DNA from: Algibacter sp. L3A6
GTDB lineage: Bacteria; Bacteroidota; Bacteroidia; Flavobacteriales; Flavobacteriaceae
Direction: 5' to 3'
Assembly (NCBI RefSeq): GCF_009796825.1
Contig: NZ_CP047030.1
Location: 3,160,501-3,224,500 of the forward strand
DNA length: 64,000 bases
Part shown: piece after piece, positions 1-8,310 of the stretch
Layout: each line of letters begins with the position of its first letter
Numbering within the stretch: position 1 is the stretch's first letter
Notes under the pieces: generated by a model
Told to the model about the DNA's origin: nothing
What the model saw: only the letters and a program-made list of their open reading frames with translations
Database searches by the model: none
Translations under genes and position numbers: made by a program

Positions 1-369
1 GTGTGAAGCTCGGCCAGCTCTATCATCGCCAAAACGTGTTAGTATCCATTCTGAACCTGTCATTATGTTTGAACGTCTAATCCAAACGGCAAGGAAAACC
101 ATGATGAAAATTTGATTCCATATCGGCCACATCCACATAAACATGAAACTTTTGGCACCATATAAAAAGAGTAAACCAACCATCCAGGCGGTACCCGAAA
201 CATCGAACATTCCGGAGCCATTACTAAGCCCTAGGTAGTACCATTTTATACTTTTTCCTCCTAAAAAATAAGAGTCTAAACCTTTTGATGCACGTTTAGA
301 TATCCAAATACCAACACCGAGGGTTAATAGGATATAGAGTACAATTATTATTACATCTATACTATGCAT
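1..369 (-). CDS. Sodium:solute symporter (SSS family), N-terminal part
   Basis: The first 123 codons of a minus-strand gene that runs off the left edge. The translation begins MHSIDVIIIVLYILLTLGVG, followed by WISKRASKGLDSYFLGG and WYYLGLSNGSGMFDVSGTAW. This is the usual first part of SSS-family sodium/solute symporters: a hydrophobic first helix, the S-x-YFLGG motif, then the SNGSGMFD region of the sodium/substrate site. Its ATG overlaps the TAA of the GH92 gene by one base (TAATG), so the two are almost certainly co-transcribed and translationally coupled. From context it may import a monosaccharide released by the GH92 and GH20 enzymes (inference). The substrate cannot be read from this fragment. 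Confidence 0.85.
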   Translation of the reverse strand, partial: MHSIDVIIIVLYILLTLGVGIWISKRASKGLDSYFLGGKSIKWYYLGLSNGSGMFDVSGTAWMVGLLFLYGAKSFMFMWMWPIWNQIFIMVFLAVWIRRSNIMTGSEWILTRFGDDRAGRASH

Positions 370-2624
370 TATTTTGCGTTGTTTGTGTTAATTCCCCACG
401 ATTTGTTTGGTGTATTTCCCATTGTGAAATGAAGTGTTCCACCTTCTAAAAGGGTTTTATGAGAAATAAAGGATTGATTAAAAGGGGTGCCATTTAGTGT
501 GGCAGATTGTATGTAAATATTTTCTACTGAAACGTTTTCTGCTTCAATAGTAAAACTTTTATCTTCTGAAATATTAATGGACGCTTTATCAAAAATAGGA
601 CTTCCAATTTCGTATTCGGTAGATGCTGGATTCATTGGGTATAAGCCAATAGAACTTAAAGCGTACCAAGCACTCATTTGTCCACAATCTTCATTACCAC
701 TTAATCCGTTAGGTGTGGTGTTGTATTGTGTGTCTAAAATATAGCGCGACCAATATTGTGTACGCCAAGGTTTATCGGCGTGATTAAACATGTAAGCAAT
801 ATGATGACTCGGTTCGTTTCCATGAGCATATTGCCCAATTAAACCAGAAATATCAGCAGATGTGTTGCTTCCTGTAATTTCAGAACTTTCGGTAAATAAT
901 TGTTCTAAGCGGTCGGTGAATATATCGTTGCTGCCGTGTAGTTCGATAAAGTTTTCTACGTTGTGTGGTACAAACCAACTGTGTTGCCAAGCGTTACCTT
1001 CGGTATAATCGGTATGTTCTCTGTGGTTAGAGTATTTAGGGTCGAAAGGTGTGTTCCAAGATTTTCCATTTTCAGATTTCCCTCTCATAAAGCCCGATTC
1101 ATTATCAAATAAAAATTTGTAAGCTTCTGAGCGTTCTGAGAAATAATTGTAATCTTCTGTTTTTCCTAAAGCTTTAGCCATTTGTGCCACGCACCAATCA
1201 TCATAAGCATATTCAAGTGTTATAGTAACCGATTCATCTAATAAATTATAAGGAATGTATCCAAATTCTTTATAAAATTTTAAACCACGTTCATCTTGCA
1301 TCATGGTTGTTTTCATGGCTTCGTATGCTTTTTCAGCATCAAAACCTCGAATACCTTTTAAGTAAGCTTCAACAATTACGGGAATAGAGTGGTAGCCCGT
1401 CATGGTGTTGGTTTCATTACCGTAAAGTGTCCAAACAGGGAGAATCTTTTTAGTTTCATAATACGCTAACATGGTATTAGTAATATCCGAAACTTTATCT
1501 GGTGCAATTAGAGTAAGCAAAGGATGTTCTGCTCTAAAGGTATCCCAAAGTGATAGGGTAGAGTATGCGGTGTAATTTGTAGCAGTAACTATGCTGTCGT
1601 TCTCTTTTCTAAATTGACCATTTTTATCGCTAAAAGTAACAGGCGCTAATTGTGCATGATACATTGCGGTGTAGAAAATAGTTTTTAAAGAATCTATTTC
1701 AGTCTCTACTTTTATTTTAGAAAGTGCAGTTTCCCAAGTAGATTCTGCCTGTTTTTTAACGGTTTCAAAATTAAAACCATCGGCTTCTAAATTATCTTTT
1801 GCATTATCTATACTTACCGATGATAAGGCTACTTTAGCAAGTAATTCATTGTTGTTATCTGCTTTAAAGAACAGTTGTGTTGCGGTTTGTATTCCTGTGG
1901 CAACATTATTCTCTATGGTTTCTTTATCTGAAACTAAAGTTTGTTTTGTAATAGGTTTAGAGAACTTAGCAACAAAAAATACTTTTTGGTTTCTAGCCCA
2001 ACCTGTACTGTAACGGTAACCGCTTATGGTATATTCGTCTTCAATTTTTATAGAGGTTTCCGTGGCTTTATCCCAATTAATCCCAAAACCTAAGTTTACC
2101 ACTACAGTTTGTGTATCGGCAGGTTTAAAGGTGTATTTGTGGTACGCTGTACGTAACGATGTTGTTAATTCTACATTAATATCATGGTCTTCAAGAAAAA
2201 CTTGATAATAACCCGGAGTAGCTTTTTCGTTGTTATGGCTGTAAGTCGATTTATAACTTAGGGAATCGCGTGATTTTGGTGTGTTAGTGATGTCTACAGC
2301 TTTATTTACTGGCATAAATAAAACATCGGCTAGATCGCCAATGCCTGTTCCACTTAAACTTAAATGACTAAAACCAACAGCAATAGAATCGGAGTAATGA
2401 TAACCAGAACACCAGTCCCAACTGCTTTTTCCGTTTACCGGACTTACTTGTAACATTCCGAAAGGTACTGTTGCACCAGGGTAAGTATGACCATGACCAC
2501 CTGTACCTATGAAAGGGTTTACATGTTTGGTTATAGAATCATTTTTAGCTTGTTTTTTTTCGATACTTTTGTTACAACTAATGATTAAAAAGGTAGCGAG
2601 AAAAAGTAGAGTAAAGTTTTTCAT
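369..2624 (-). CDS. GH92 family alpha-mannosidase, lipoprotein
   Basis: A 751-residue protein of normal length for GH92, a family of calcium-dependent exo-acting alpha-mannosidases. The N-terminus is a lipoprotein signal (MKNFTLLFLATFLIISCNKS, lipobox cysteine at 17), so it is probably anchored in an outer or periplasmic membrane leaflet. Family blocks seen in order are NPFIGTGGHGHTYPGATVPFG near residue 36, GFSHLSLSGTG, SLWDTFRAEHPLLTL in the middle, GNEPSHHIAYMFNHADKPW (with the glutamate thought to act as acid) and GNEDCGQMSAWYALSSIGLYP near the end. It lies directly upstream of, and one base overlapping, the SSS symporter. Together with the neighbouring GH20 enzymes it suggests trimming of mannose from N-glycan-like or mannan-like material; the linkage cannot be told from sequence alone. 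The upstream region holds only a degenerate version of the locus operator. Confidence 0.93.
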   Translation of the reverse strand: MKNFTLLFLATFLIISCNKSIEKKQAKNDSITKHVNPFIGTGGHGHTYPGATVPFGMLQVSPVNGKSSWDWCSGYHYSDSIAVGFSHLSLSGTGIGDLADVLFMPVNKAVDITNTPKSRDSLSYKSTYSHNNEKATPGYYQVFLEDHDINVELTTSLRTAYHKYTFKPADTQTVVVNLGFGINWDKATETSIKIEDEYTISGYRYSTGWARNQKVFFVAKFSKPITKQTLVSDKETIENNVATGIQTATQLFFKADNNNELLAKVALSSVSIDNAKDNLEADGFNFETVKKQAESTWETALSKIKVETEIDSLKTIFYTAMYHAQLAPVTFSDKNGQFRKENDSIVTATNYTAYSTLSLWDTFRAEHPLLTLIAPDKVSDITNTMLAYYETKKILPVWTLYGNETNTMTGYHSIPVIVEAYLKGIRGFDAEKAYEAMKTTMMQDERGLKFYKEFGYIPYNLLDESVTITLEYAYDDWCVAQMAKALGKTEDYNYFSERSEAYKFLFDNESGFMRGKSENGKSWNTPFDPKYSNHREHTDYTEGNAWQHSWFVPHNVENFIELHGSNDIFTDRLEQLFTESSEITGSNTSADISGLIGQYAHGNEPSHHIAYMFNHADKPWRTQYWSRYILDTQYNTTPNGLSGNEDCGQMSAWYALSSIGLYPMNPASTEYEIGSPIFDKASINISEDKSFTIEAENVSVENIYIQSATLNGTPFNQSFISHKTLLEGGTLHFTMGNTPNKSWGINTNNAK

Positions 2625-2750
2625 AAAACGATTTAAGCGGTTTAATTATTTAAATTTTCATAAATTTAGCGAATATTAAAAGTTATTTAGACGGATAACG
2701 CATTAACTCAGGTAAACATCAAAAAATACCTCTAATTTTATTTTACTCTC

Positions 2751-3839
2751 GTGGATTTTATATCAAATCACCTCTATAAAGTATCCTTAAAACATCATAT
2801 TCTTTTTTGGTTAGGATACTTTACTCTAAACACTTTACGTTGGGGTAGTTACTTTGACGATGTTTCTTTTGAAGGCGTTTTAGAATTCCCTTATTGGTAC
2901 TCTTTAAAAACAAATACGCTTGGTTTTCCGATACACATGATATTGTGTTATCTTAATATTTATGTGCTTATGCCTAAGCTTGCTTTTAAGAAAAGGTATG
3001 TATCTTATATTGTGCTTATGCTATCTGCCATTTTTATTATGGTGGTTGTAAAGTTCAATTTAACCTTCTTTATGGTGAATCAAAATGTATGGCCAGAAGG
3101 TCCTGCAACCATTACAAATCTATCGTTAAATTATACTATAGATATGATGTTTGGAGAGCTTTATGTGGTTACGTTTGTTACCGCCATTAAAATTACTTTA
3201 GATTTTTTAGAAGAACATAAACGAGTTGCAGATCTTGAAAAAACACAATTAGAAACCGAATTGTTGTTTTTAAAAACTCAAATTTCTCCACATTTTTTCT
3301 TCAATACTTTAAATAATATTTACTCGTTATCTGTAGAGAAATCGAAAAAAACACCAAAAATCATTTTAAAATTGGCAGAATTGATGAGATATCTGCTTTA
3401 TGAAACAAAAAATAAACGCCAATCTTTAGAAGCCGAAATTCTTTGTATTCAAAATTATTTAGACCTAGAACGCGTAAGGCATAATGATCAATTAGAGATA
3501 GATATGTCTATTTCTGGAGATATTTCCGATAAGGAAATTGCACCTATAATATTGCTTTCTTTTATTGAAAATGCGTTTAAACATGGTGTACACAAAAATA
3601 TAGGAGAAGTTAAAATTGAAATTGATTTATCTATTAAAGAAGATTTTCTGTATTTTACGATTTCAAATCCTATGCCTGTAATTACAGAGTATCAGGAAAC
3701 GTTTTCTGAATCTAGTGGGATTGGTTTAGAAAATGTGAAGAAACGATTAGCATTAGGCTATCAAAAAAATGATTATAAATTAGATATTAAAAGTGATGAT
3801 GACATGTTTGTTGTTAAGCTTAAAATAAAAGTCTCTTAA
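2751..3839 (+). CDS. LytS-type sensor histidine kinase (His_kinase family)
   Basis: A 362-residue membrane kinase starting at GTG; the next in-frame Met is about 57 residues on, so GTG is the likely start. Four hydrophobic segments fill about residues 15-155, followed by a short coiled coil and the PF06580-type kinase core. The phospho-acceptor is His181 in QISPHFFFNTLNN. The ATP-binding N-box is SFIENAFKHGV, with a glycine box GIGLENVKKRL near the end. There is no large extracytoplasmic sensor domain, so the signal is probably sensed in or at the membrane. It is followed after 15 bp by its LytTR response regulator and is divergent from GH92. Its place within the glycan locus suggests it controls that locus (inference). 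Confidence 0.92.
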   Translation: MDFISNHLYKVSLKHHILFWLGYFTLNTLRWGSYFDDVSFEGVLEFPYWYSLKTNTLGFPIHMILCYLNIYVLMPKLAFKKRYVSYIVLMLSAIFIMVVVKFNLTFFMVNQNVWPEGPATITNLSLNYTIDMMFGELYVVTFVTAIKITLDFLEEHKRVADLEKTQLETELLFLKTQISPHFFFNTLNNIYSLSVEKSKKTPKIILKLAELMRYLLYETKNKRQSLEAEILCIQNYLDLERVRHNDQLEIDMSISGDISDKEIAPIILLSFIENAFKHGVHKNIGEVKIEIDLSIKEDFLYFTISNPMPVITEYQETFSESSGIGLENVKKRLALGYQKNDYKLDIKSDDDMFVVKLKIKVS

Positions 3840-3854
3840 AACGAATACAAACTC

Positions 3855-4565
3855 ATGAAGGTAAAATGCTTAATAATAGACGACGAACCTCTTGCTATTA
3901 ATGTTATTAAAAACTATTTGGAGCAAATAGAAGATTTTGAACTTATTAGTACGTTTAGTAATGCTATCGATGGGTTAAATTTTTTAAAGAGTAACACGGT
4001 AGATGTTATATTTTTGGATATTAACATGCCTGTGCTCGATGGTTTAAATTTTATTAAGAGTTTAGAGAATCCGCCACTTTTAATCATTACAAGTGCTTAT
4101 GATGAGTTTGCTGTAGAAACCTACGAACTAGATGTTCTAGATTACCTCATTAAACCTATAGAGTTTCCTAGGTTTATGAAGGCTTTAAATAAGGTGAATA
4201 GAAGGTTAGAGAATAACAAAGTAATAGTAGACACCTCTAAAGATAGACCATATATCTTTGTTAAAATTGATAAGAAGAAAATGAAAAAAATATTTTTAGA
4301 TGAAATTTTAACCGTAGAATCTTTGAAAGATTATCTAAAAATAAATACCCTTACGGGGAAATATATTATCCACAGTACATTATCGGATTTTACAAATTTA
4401 TTGCCATCTAACGACTTTATAAGAATCCATAGGTCTTACACTGTAGCTATTGATAAAATTGATGCTGTAGAAGGTAATAGTGTGGAAATAGAAGGACTTA
4501 GATATGTAATAGGAAGGTCTTATATTGAAGAAGTTAAACAAAAAATATTGAACTCCTCTATATAA
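3855..4565 (+). CDS. LytTR-family response regulator
   Basis: A 236-residue two-domain regulator. The receiver domain (about 1-120) has the acidic pair DDE near residue 9, phospho-acceptor Asp55 in FLDINMP and the conserved lysine in LIKPIEF. The C-terminal LytTR DNA-binding domain (about 135-236) contains ILTVESLKDYLKI and FIRIHRSYTVAIDKID. It is the partner of the kinase 15 bp upstream and the only two-component pair inside the glycan locus. LytTR proteins characteristically bind two direct repeats about two helical turns apart. The four conserved elements in this locus have 21-bp repeat spacing, making this protein the best local candidate for binding them (inference; their sequence does not match the classical LytTR consensus). 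It converges with the NagB-fusion gene across a 34-bp gap. Confidence 0.93.
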   Translation: MKVKCLIIDDEPLAINVIKNYLEQIEDFELISTFSNAIDGLNFLKSNTVDVIFLDINMPVLDGLNFIKSLENPPLLIITSAYDEFAVETYELDVLDYLIKPIEFPRFMKALNKVNRRLENNKVIVDTSKDRPYIFVKIDKKKMKKIFLDEILTVESLKDYLKINTLTGKYIIHSTLSDFTNLLPSNDFIRIHRSYTVAIDKIDAVEGNSVEIEGLRYVIGRSYIEEVKQKILNSSI

Positions 4566-4599
4566 GACCTTGGTTGGTTTTATTTGCTATTAATAAATC

Positions 4600-6513
4600 C
4601 TAAAAATGATAACGTTTAAAGGCTTCAATTGCTGCATAATCAGCTAAGCCTAAATCATTGTATTTTTTTGCTGTTAGTCTATTTCTATCCTCAACTCTTA
4701 CCCAAAATTCTCTGTTATCGTCTCCTTGAAACATAACACCATCCTTTTGTGATTGGTGATAAAATATAGCGTGTCTTTTTCTTAAAACTTGGTCTGGACT
4801 CATTGGTACAGCCATTTCAATTTCGTAAGATTCCCATTCGTGCCATGCACCACGGTATAACCAAACCCAGCAATCGTTCATATAGCTATTACCTTTTAAA
4901 GCTTTTAAGGCAATAAAAATAGCATCTAAACAAACTTTGTGAGTACCATGCGGATCGGCTAAATCGCCAGCGGCATATATTTGGTGAGGTTTAATAGTAT
5001 CTATTAATTCACAAACAATACCGATATCATCTTGACCTAAATTATTCTTTTTAATAGTTCCTGTTTCGTAAAACGGAAGGTCTAAAAAGTGAACGTGGTC
5101 ATCATCTAATCCAAAGTAGCGTGTAGCTCCAAGAGATTCACTTCTTCTAATAAGTGCTTTTAATTTTCTTACTTCAAGAGAGTCTATTTCGTTACCAGTT
5201 TTATCGTTTAGGTAATCTATAATAGCTTGAGGTTCTTTAGCATCTGTGTTAAATGTTTTTGCTATTTCAGCAAATTTTAAAGCTTCTTCATCAGAAACAG
5301 CAATGTTTCCAGAGGTTTGATATGCAATATGCACATCGTGTCCTTGTTGTACTAATCTATCGAAAGTACCTCCCATAGAGATGACATCATCATCTGGATG
5401 TGGACTAAAAATAATAACACGTTTTCTTTCTGGATTTGCTCTTTCTGGGCGATTAGAGTCGTCTGCATTTGGTTTTCCACCTGGCCAACCAGTAATGGTT
5501 TTTTGCATTTTATTAAACATTTTAATGTTTAAATCGTATGCAGAACCTTCTTCGACTAACAAATCTGACATGCCGTTATCGTTATAATCTTTGTCGGTTA
5601 ATTTCAAGAAAGGTTTCCCTGTTAATTGGCTTAACCAAACTACAGCTCTAAGTTCTAACTCTTCGGTCCATTTGCAAGAAGCAACTAACCATGGTGTTTT
5701 AACACGAGTAAGTTCTGCTGCTGCACCTTGATCTAAAACAAATGTAGTATTATCATGCTCTTGTAAGTATGTTGCAGGAACATGCCCTGTAATTTCACCT
5801 TCAATGGTTTCTTTTAAAATACTGGCTTTATTTAAACCCCAACCTAATAAAACAATACGTTTAGCACTTCTTACGGTACCAACACCCATTGTTATTGCTT
5901 TTCTAGGTACATTATCGATACCTAAGAATGAAGGTGCCGCATCGGCTCTTGTAATGTGGTCTAAAATAATGCTTCTAGTTCTAGAGTTAAAGTGCGATCC
6001 TGGTTCGTTGAAACCAACATGACCCGTTCTACCTATACCTAGTAATTGGAAATCTAAACCTCCAAGTTCTGTAATTTTATTTTCGTAATCAATGCAATAT
6101 TGATGTAAATCTTCTGGGCTTACTGTACCGTTTGGTACGTTAACATTTTCAGGAAGAATATCCACATGATTAAACAAATGCTCGTGCATGAAGTAATAGT
6201 AACTTTGGATGTTGTTTTTATCCATTGGATAATATTCATCCAAATTAAAAGATATCACGTTAGCAAAGCTTAACCCGTCTTCTTTGTGCATTCTTACAAG
6301 TTCTTCGTAAACTTTTATAGGCGAAGATCCAGTTGCAAGACCTAAAACACAAGGTTTGTTTGCTGCGCTTTTTTCTTTAATTAAAGTAGCTATTTCTTGA
6401 GCAACGATAATTGAAGCATCTTGCGAAGATTCGAAAATAACATTATGTATTTTCTCAAAACGTGTTTCTTCAAATTTACCGGCTTCTCTGTATTTAATTG
6501 GTTCTGTTTGCAT
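4600..6513 (-). CDS. nagB: Glucosamine-6-phosphate deaminase-like protein fused to PIG-L (LmbE) deacetylase domain
   Basis: A 637-residue cytoplasmic fusion. Residues about 25-290 are NagB-like (GlcN-6-P to Fru-6-P plus ammonia): FNLDEYY with Asp92/Glu93 and the block GIGRTGHVGFNEPGS. Residues about 363-600 are a PIG-L/LmbE-type de-N-acetylase: metal-site motif HPDD at 372-375 and a later DPHGTH histidine motif. The long fused form is common in Bacteroidota. In the NagB active-site block, Thr163 stands where the E. coli enzyme has catalytic Asp141, while His165 and Glu170 (E. coli His143, Glu148) are kept. The reaction may therefore differ from classical NagB. It has its own promoter with the locus element just upstream, and lies downstream of the two GH20 genes, consistent with processing of the released HexNAc. 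Confidence 0.9.
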   Translation of the reverse strand: MQTEPIKYREAGKFEETRFEKIHNVIFESSQDASIIVAQEIATLIKEKSAANKPCVLGLATGSSPIKVYEELVRMHKEDGLSFANVISFNLDEYYPMDKNNIQSYYYFMHEHLFNHVDILPENVNVPNGTVSPEDLHQYCIDYENKITELGGLDFQLLGIGRTGHVGFNEPGSHFNSRTRSIILDHITRADAAPSFLGIDNVPRKAITMGVGTVRSAKRIVLLGWGLNKASILKETIEGEITGHVPATYLQEHDNTTFVLDQGAAAELTRVKTPWLVASCKWTEELELRAVVWLSQLTGKPFLKLTDKDYNDNGMSDLLVEEGSAYDLNIKMFNKMQKTITGWPGGKPNADDSNRPERANPERKRVIIFSPHPDDDVISMGGTFDRLVQQGHDVHIAYQTSGNIAVSDEEALKFAEIAKTFNTDAKEPQAIIDYLNDKTGNEIDSLEVRKLKALIRRSESLGATRYFGLDDDHVHFLDLPFYETGTIKKNNLGQDDIGIVCELIDTIKPHQIYAAGDLADPHGTHKVCLDAIFIALKALKGNSYMNDCWVWLYRGAWHEWESYEIEMAVPMSPDQVLRKRHAIFYHQSQKDGVMFQGDDNREFWVRVEDRNRLTAKKYNDLGLADYAAIEAFKRYHF

Positions 6514-6540
6514 ATTACGTGTAATTTGTCCTTAGTAACC

Positions 6541-6606
6541 CAAAACTATCTTTTTATTGTTTCAATGCCTTAAAATTTCGACCAGTAACTTCTGGTTATA
6601 GACAAA
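6541..6606 (-). promoter_or_regulatory. Locus operator and -7 box of the nagB fusion
   Basis: Read on the minus strand, the element is TTTGTCTA (6606-6599) followed by GTCGAAAT (6582-6575). The GTC cores are exactly 21 bp apart and the whole is 32 bp. A -7 box TAGTTTTG, a perfect match to Bacteroidota TAnnTTTG, starts 27 bp after the element (6548-6541), 28 bp before the ATG. The same arrangement recurs at three other promoters in this locus. The inner part (TATAACC, AAGTTA) is shared closely with the GH20 site. Confidence 0.7.
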
Positions 6607-6642
6607 AAAATCAGTTGAGTGACGTGTTTTTTTGTTAAGCGC

Positions 6643-8283
6643 TTATTTTTCGGTTTTAATCTCTAAACTGTGCTTTGCATAATTAAAACCAAGTGCCTCA
6701 TACCTTTTTGTTAGATGAATTAGACGCGTCTGAAAATCGTTCCAATCTTTAGTTTCGTAGCTAGACCATACCACTTCAGATAGAGCTGTAAGCCTTGGTA
6801 AAACCATATATTCAACCTGTTCTGGTGTTTTGATATATTCGGTCCATACATTGGCTTGTGCACCTAAAATGTATTTTTGCTCTTCCTTGGTTAATTCTTT
6901 TGGTAACGGGTTGTAACTGTAAACTTGTTCTACGGAAGTGTTTCCGCCAATAGCAAGAGGTTCGTTAGTTCTATCTTTTGTTTGGTAGAAATCGAAGTAA
7001 CAAAAGTGTGTAGGCGTCATCACTACATTATGATGCATTTTAGCAGCTTGAATACCTCCTTTTTCACCACGCCAAGACATTACGGTTGCGTTTGGTGCTA
7101 AACCACCTTCAAGAATTTCATCCCAACCAATAATATTTCTTCCTTTAGAGTTTAAGAATTTTTCAATACGTCTAATAAAATAACTCTGTAATTCATGTTC
7201 GTCTTTTAAACCTTCTCTTTTAATAATGTCTTGAGCTAATTTGCTTGTTTCCCATTGTTTCTTTGGAGCTTCATCGCCTCCAATATGGATTAATTTACTA
7301 GGGAAAAGTGCAATAACTTCAGTTAAAACATCTTCTAAAAATTTAAAAGTTTCTTCGCTTGGTGCATATATTTCTGGAAATACGCCCCATCTTTTACCAA
7401 CTTCATACTGTTCGCCTGTGTTTCCAAGTTCTGGGTAAGCCGTAATGGCAGCAAGAGAGTGTCCTGGTAATTCAATTTCCGGAATTATGGTAATGTGTCT
7501 TGTTTCCGCGTAAGCGACAACCTCTTTAATATCTTCTTGGGTGTAAAAACCACCGTAAGGTTTACCATCGTATTCTACCTCGGGTTTGTTCCATGTGTTA
7601 CCATGACCAACAATAGTTTCTTTTCTAATGCTACCAATAGATGTAAGTTTTGGATATTTTTTAATTTCTATACGCCATCCTTGATCTTCGGTTAAATGCC
7701 AATGAAAAGTGTTCATTTTGTGCATGGCCAATATGTCGATGTATTTTTTAACAAATGAAACCGGGAAAAAATGACGAGCAACATCTAAATGCATGCCTCT
7801 ATAAACAAATTTAGGGCTATCGGTTATGGTAGTTGCAGGAATTGAAATCTCCGGTTGAGGACTGCCAGCGGCTGCAGGTAAAGGAATTAATTGACTTAAG
7901 GTTTGAATACCATAAAATACACCTGTGCTGGTTTTTCCGGTAATTGTAATTTGATTGTAGCTTACGGAAAGCGTGTAGCCTTCGTTGTTTTCTATGGTTT
8001 CATCTAGTTTTAATAGAATGTTTCCTTGAGTTTCTTTTGAAAAAGGAATGCTTTTATTTGAAACCGTACTTAGCATTTCAGAAAGGTATTGTCCTTCATT
8101 TTCTAATTTGGTTTCTGCTGTAATCGCTGTGTTTTCATCGAGCAAAAAGCGGCCTTCTGAAATTTTTAAAGATGTAGGTTTTGGGATAATTTGGTAATCG
8201 GCTTCGGTATTAATAACCTTAGCATACTTGTTTGAGCAGGCTGAAACGATGATGCACAGCGCAATTAGTAGAGTGTTTTTCAT
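6643..8283 (-). CDS. GH20 beta-N-acetylhexosaminidase, lipoprotein (first)
   Basis: A 546-residue exo-beta-N-acetylhexosaminidase. It has a lipoprotein signal (MKNTLLIALCIIVSACSNKY, Cys16), an N-terminal GH20b domain (about 30-155), then the GH20 TIM barrel. Catalytic landmarks are MNTFHWHLTEDQGWRIEI and HIGGDEAPKKQW with the catalytic Asp337-Glu338 pair; in this family Glu is the acid and Asp orients the substrate acetamido group. It ends soon after the barrel with no accessory C-terminal module, unlike its neighbour. It lies 27 bp downstream of the second GH20 gene, presumably in one transcript driven from that gene's promoter, and 129 bp upstream of the nagB fusion. It would release terminal GlcNAc or GalNAc from captured glycans. 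Confidence 0.95.
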   Translation of the reverse strand: MKNTLLIALCIIVSACSNKYAKVINTEADYQIIPKPTSLKISEGRFLLDENTAITAETKLENEGQYLSEMLSTVSNKSIPFSKETQGNILLKLDETIENNEGYTLSVSYNQITITGKTSTGVFYGIQTLSQLIPLPAAAGSPQPEISIPATTITDSPKFVYRGMHLDVARHFFPVSFVKKYIDILAMHKMNTFHWHLTEDQGWRIEIKKYPKLTSIGSIRKETIVGHGNTWNKPEVEYDGKPYGGFYTQEDIKEVVAYAETRHITIIPEIELPGHSLAAITAYPELGNTGEQYEVGKRWGVFPEIYAPSEETFKFLEDVLTEVIALFPSKLIHIGGDEAPKKQWETSKLAQDIIKREGLKDEHELQSYFIRRIEKFLNSKGRNIIGWDEILEGGLAPNATVMSWRGEKGGIQAAKMHHNVVMTPTHFCYFDFYQTKDRTNEPLAIGGNTSVEQVYSYNPLPKELTKEEQKYILGAQANVWTEYIKTPEQVEYMVLPRLTALSEVVWSSYETKDWNDFQTRLIHLTKRYEALGFNYAKHSLEIKTEK

Positions 8284-8310
8284 TATGAGTGTGTTGTTAG
8301 ATTTAAATGT

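Noticed and set aside
2662..2692. A possible fifth copy of the locus operator upstream of GH92 (GTCTA ... GCTAAAT with 21-bp spacing, minus strand).
   Set aside because: Only about 12 of 18 half-site bases match, and no TAnnTTTR box lies 27-28 bp downstream; too weak to call.
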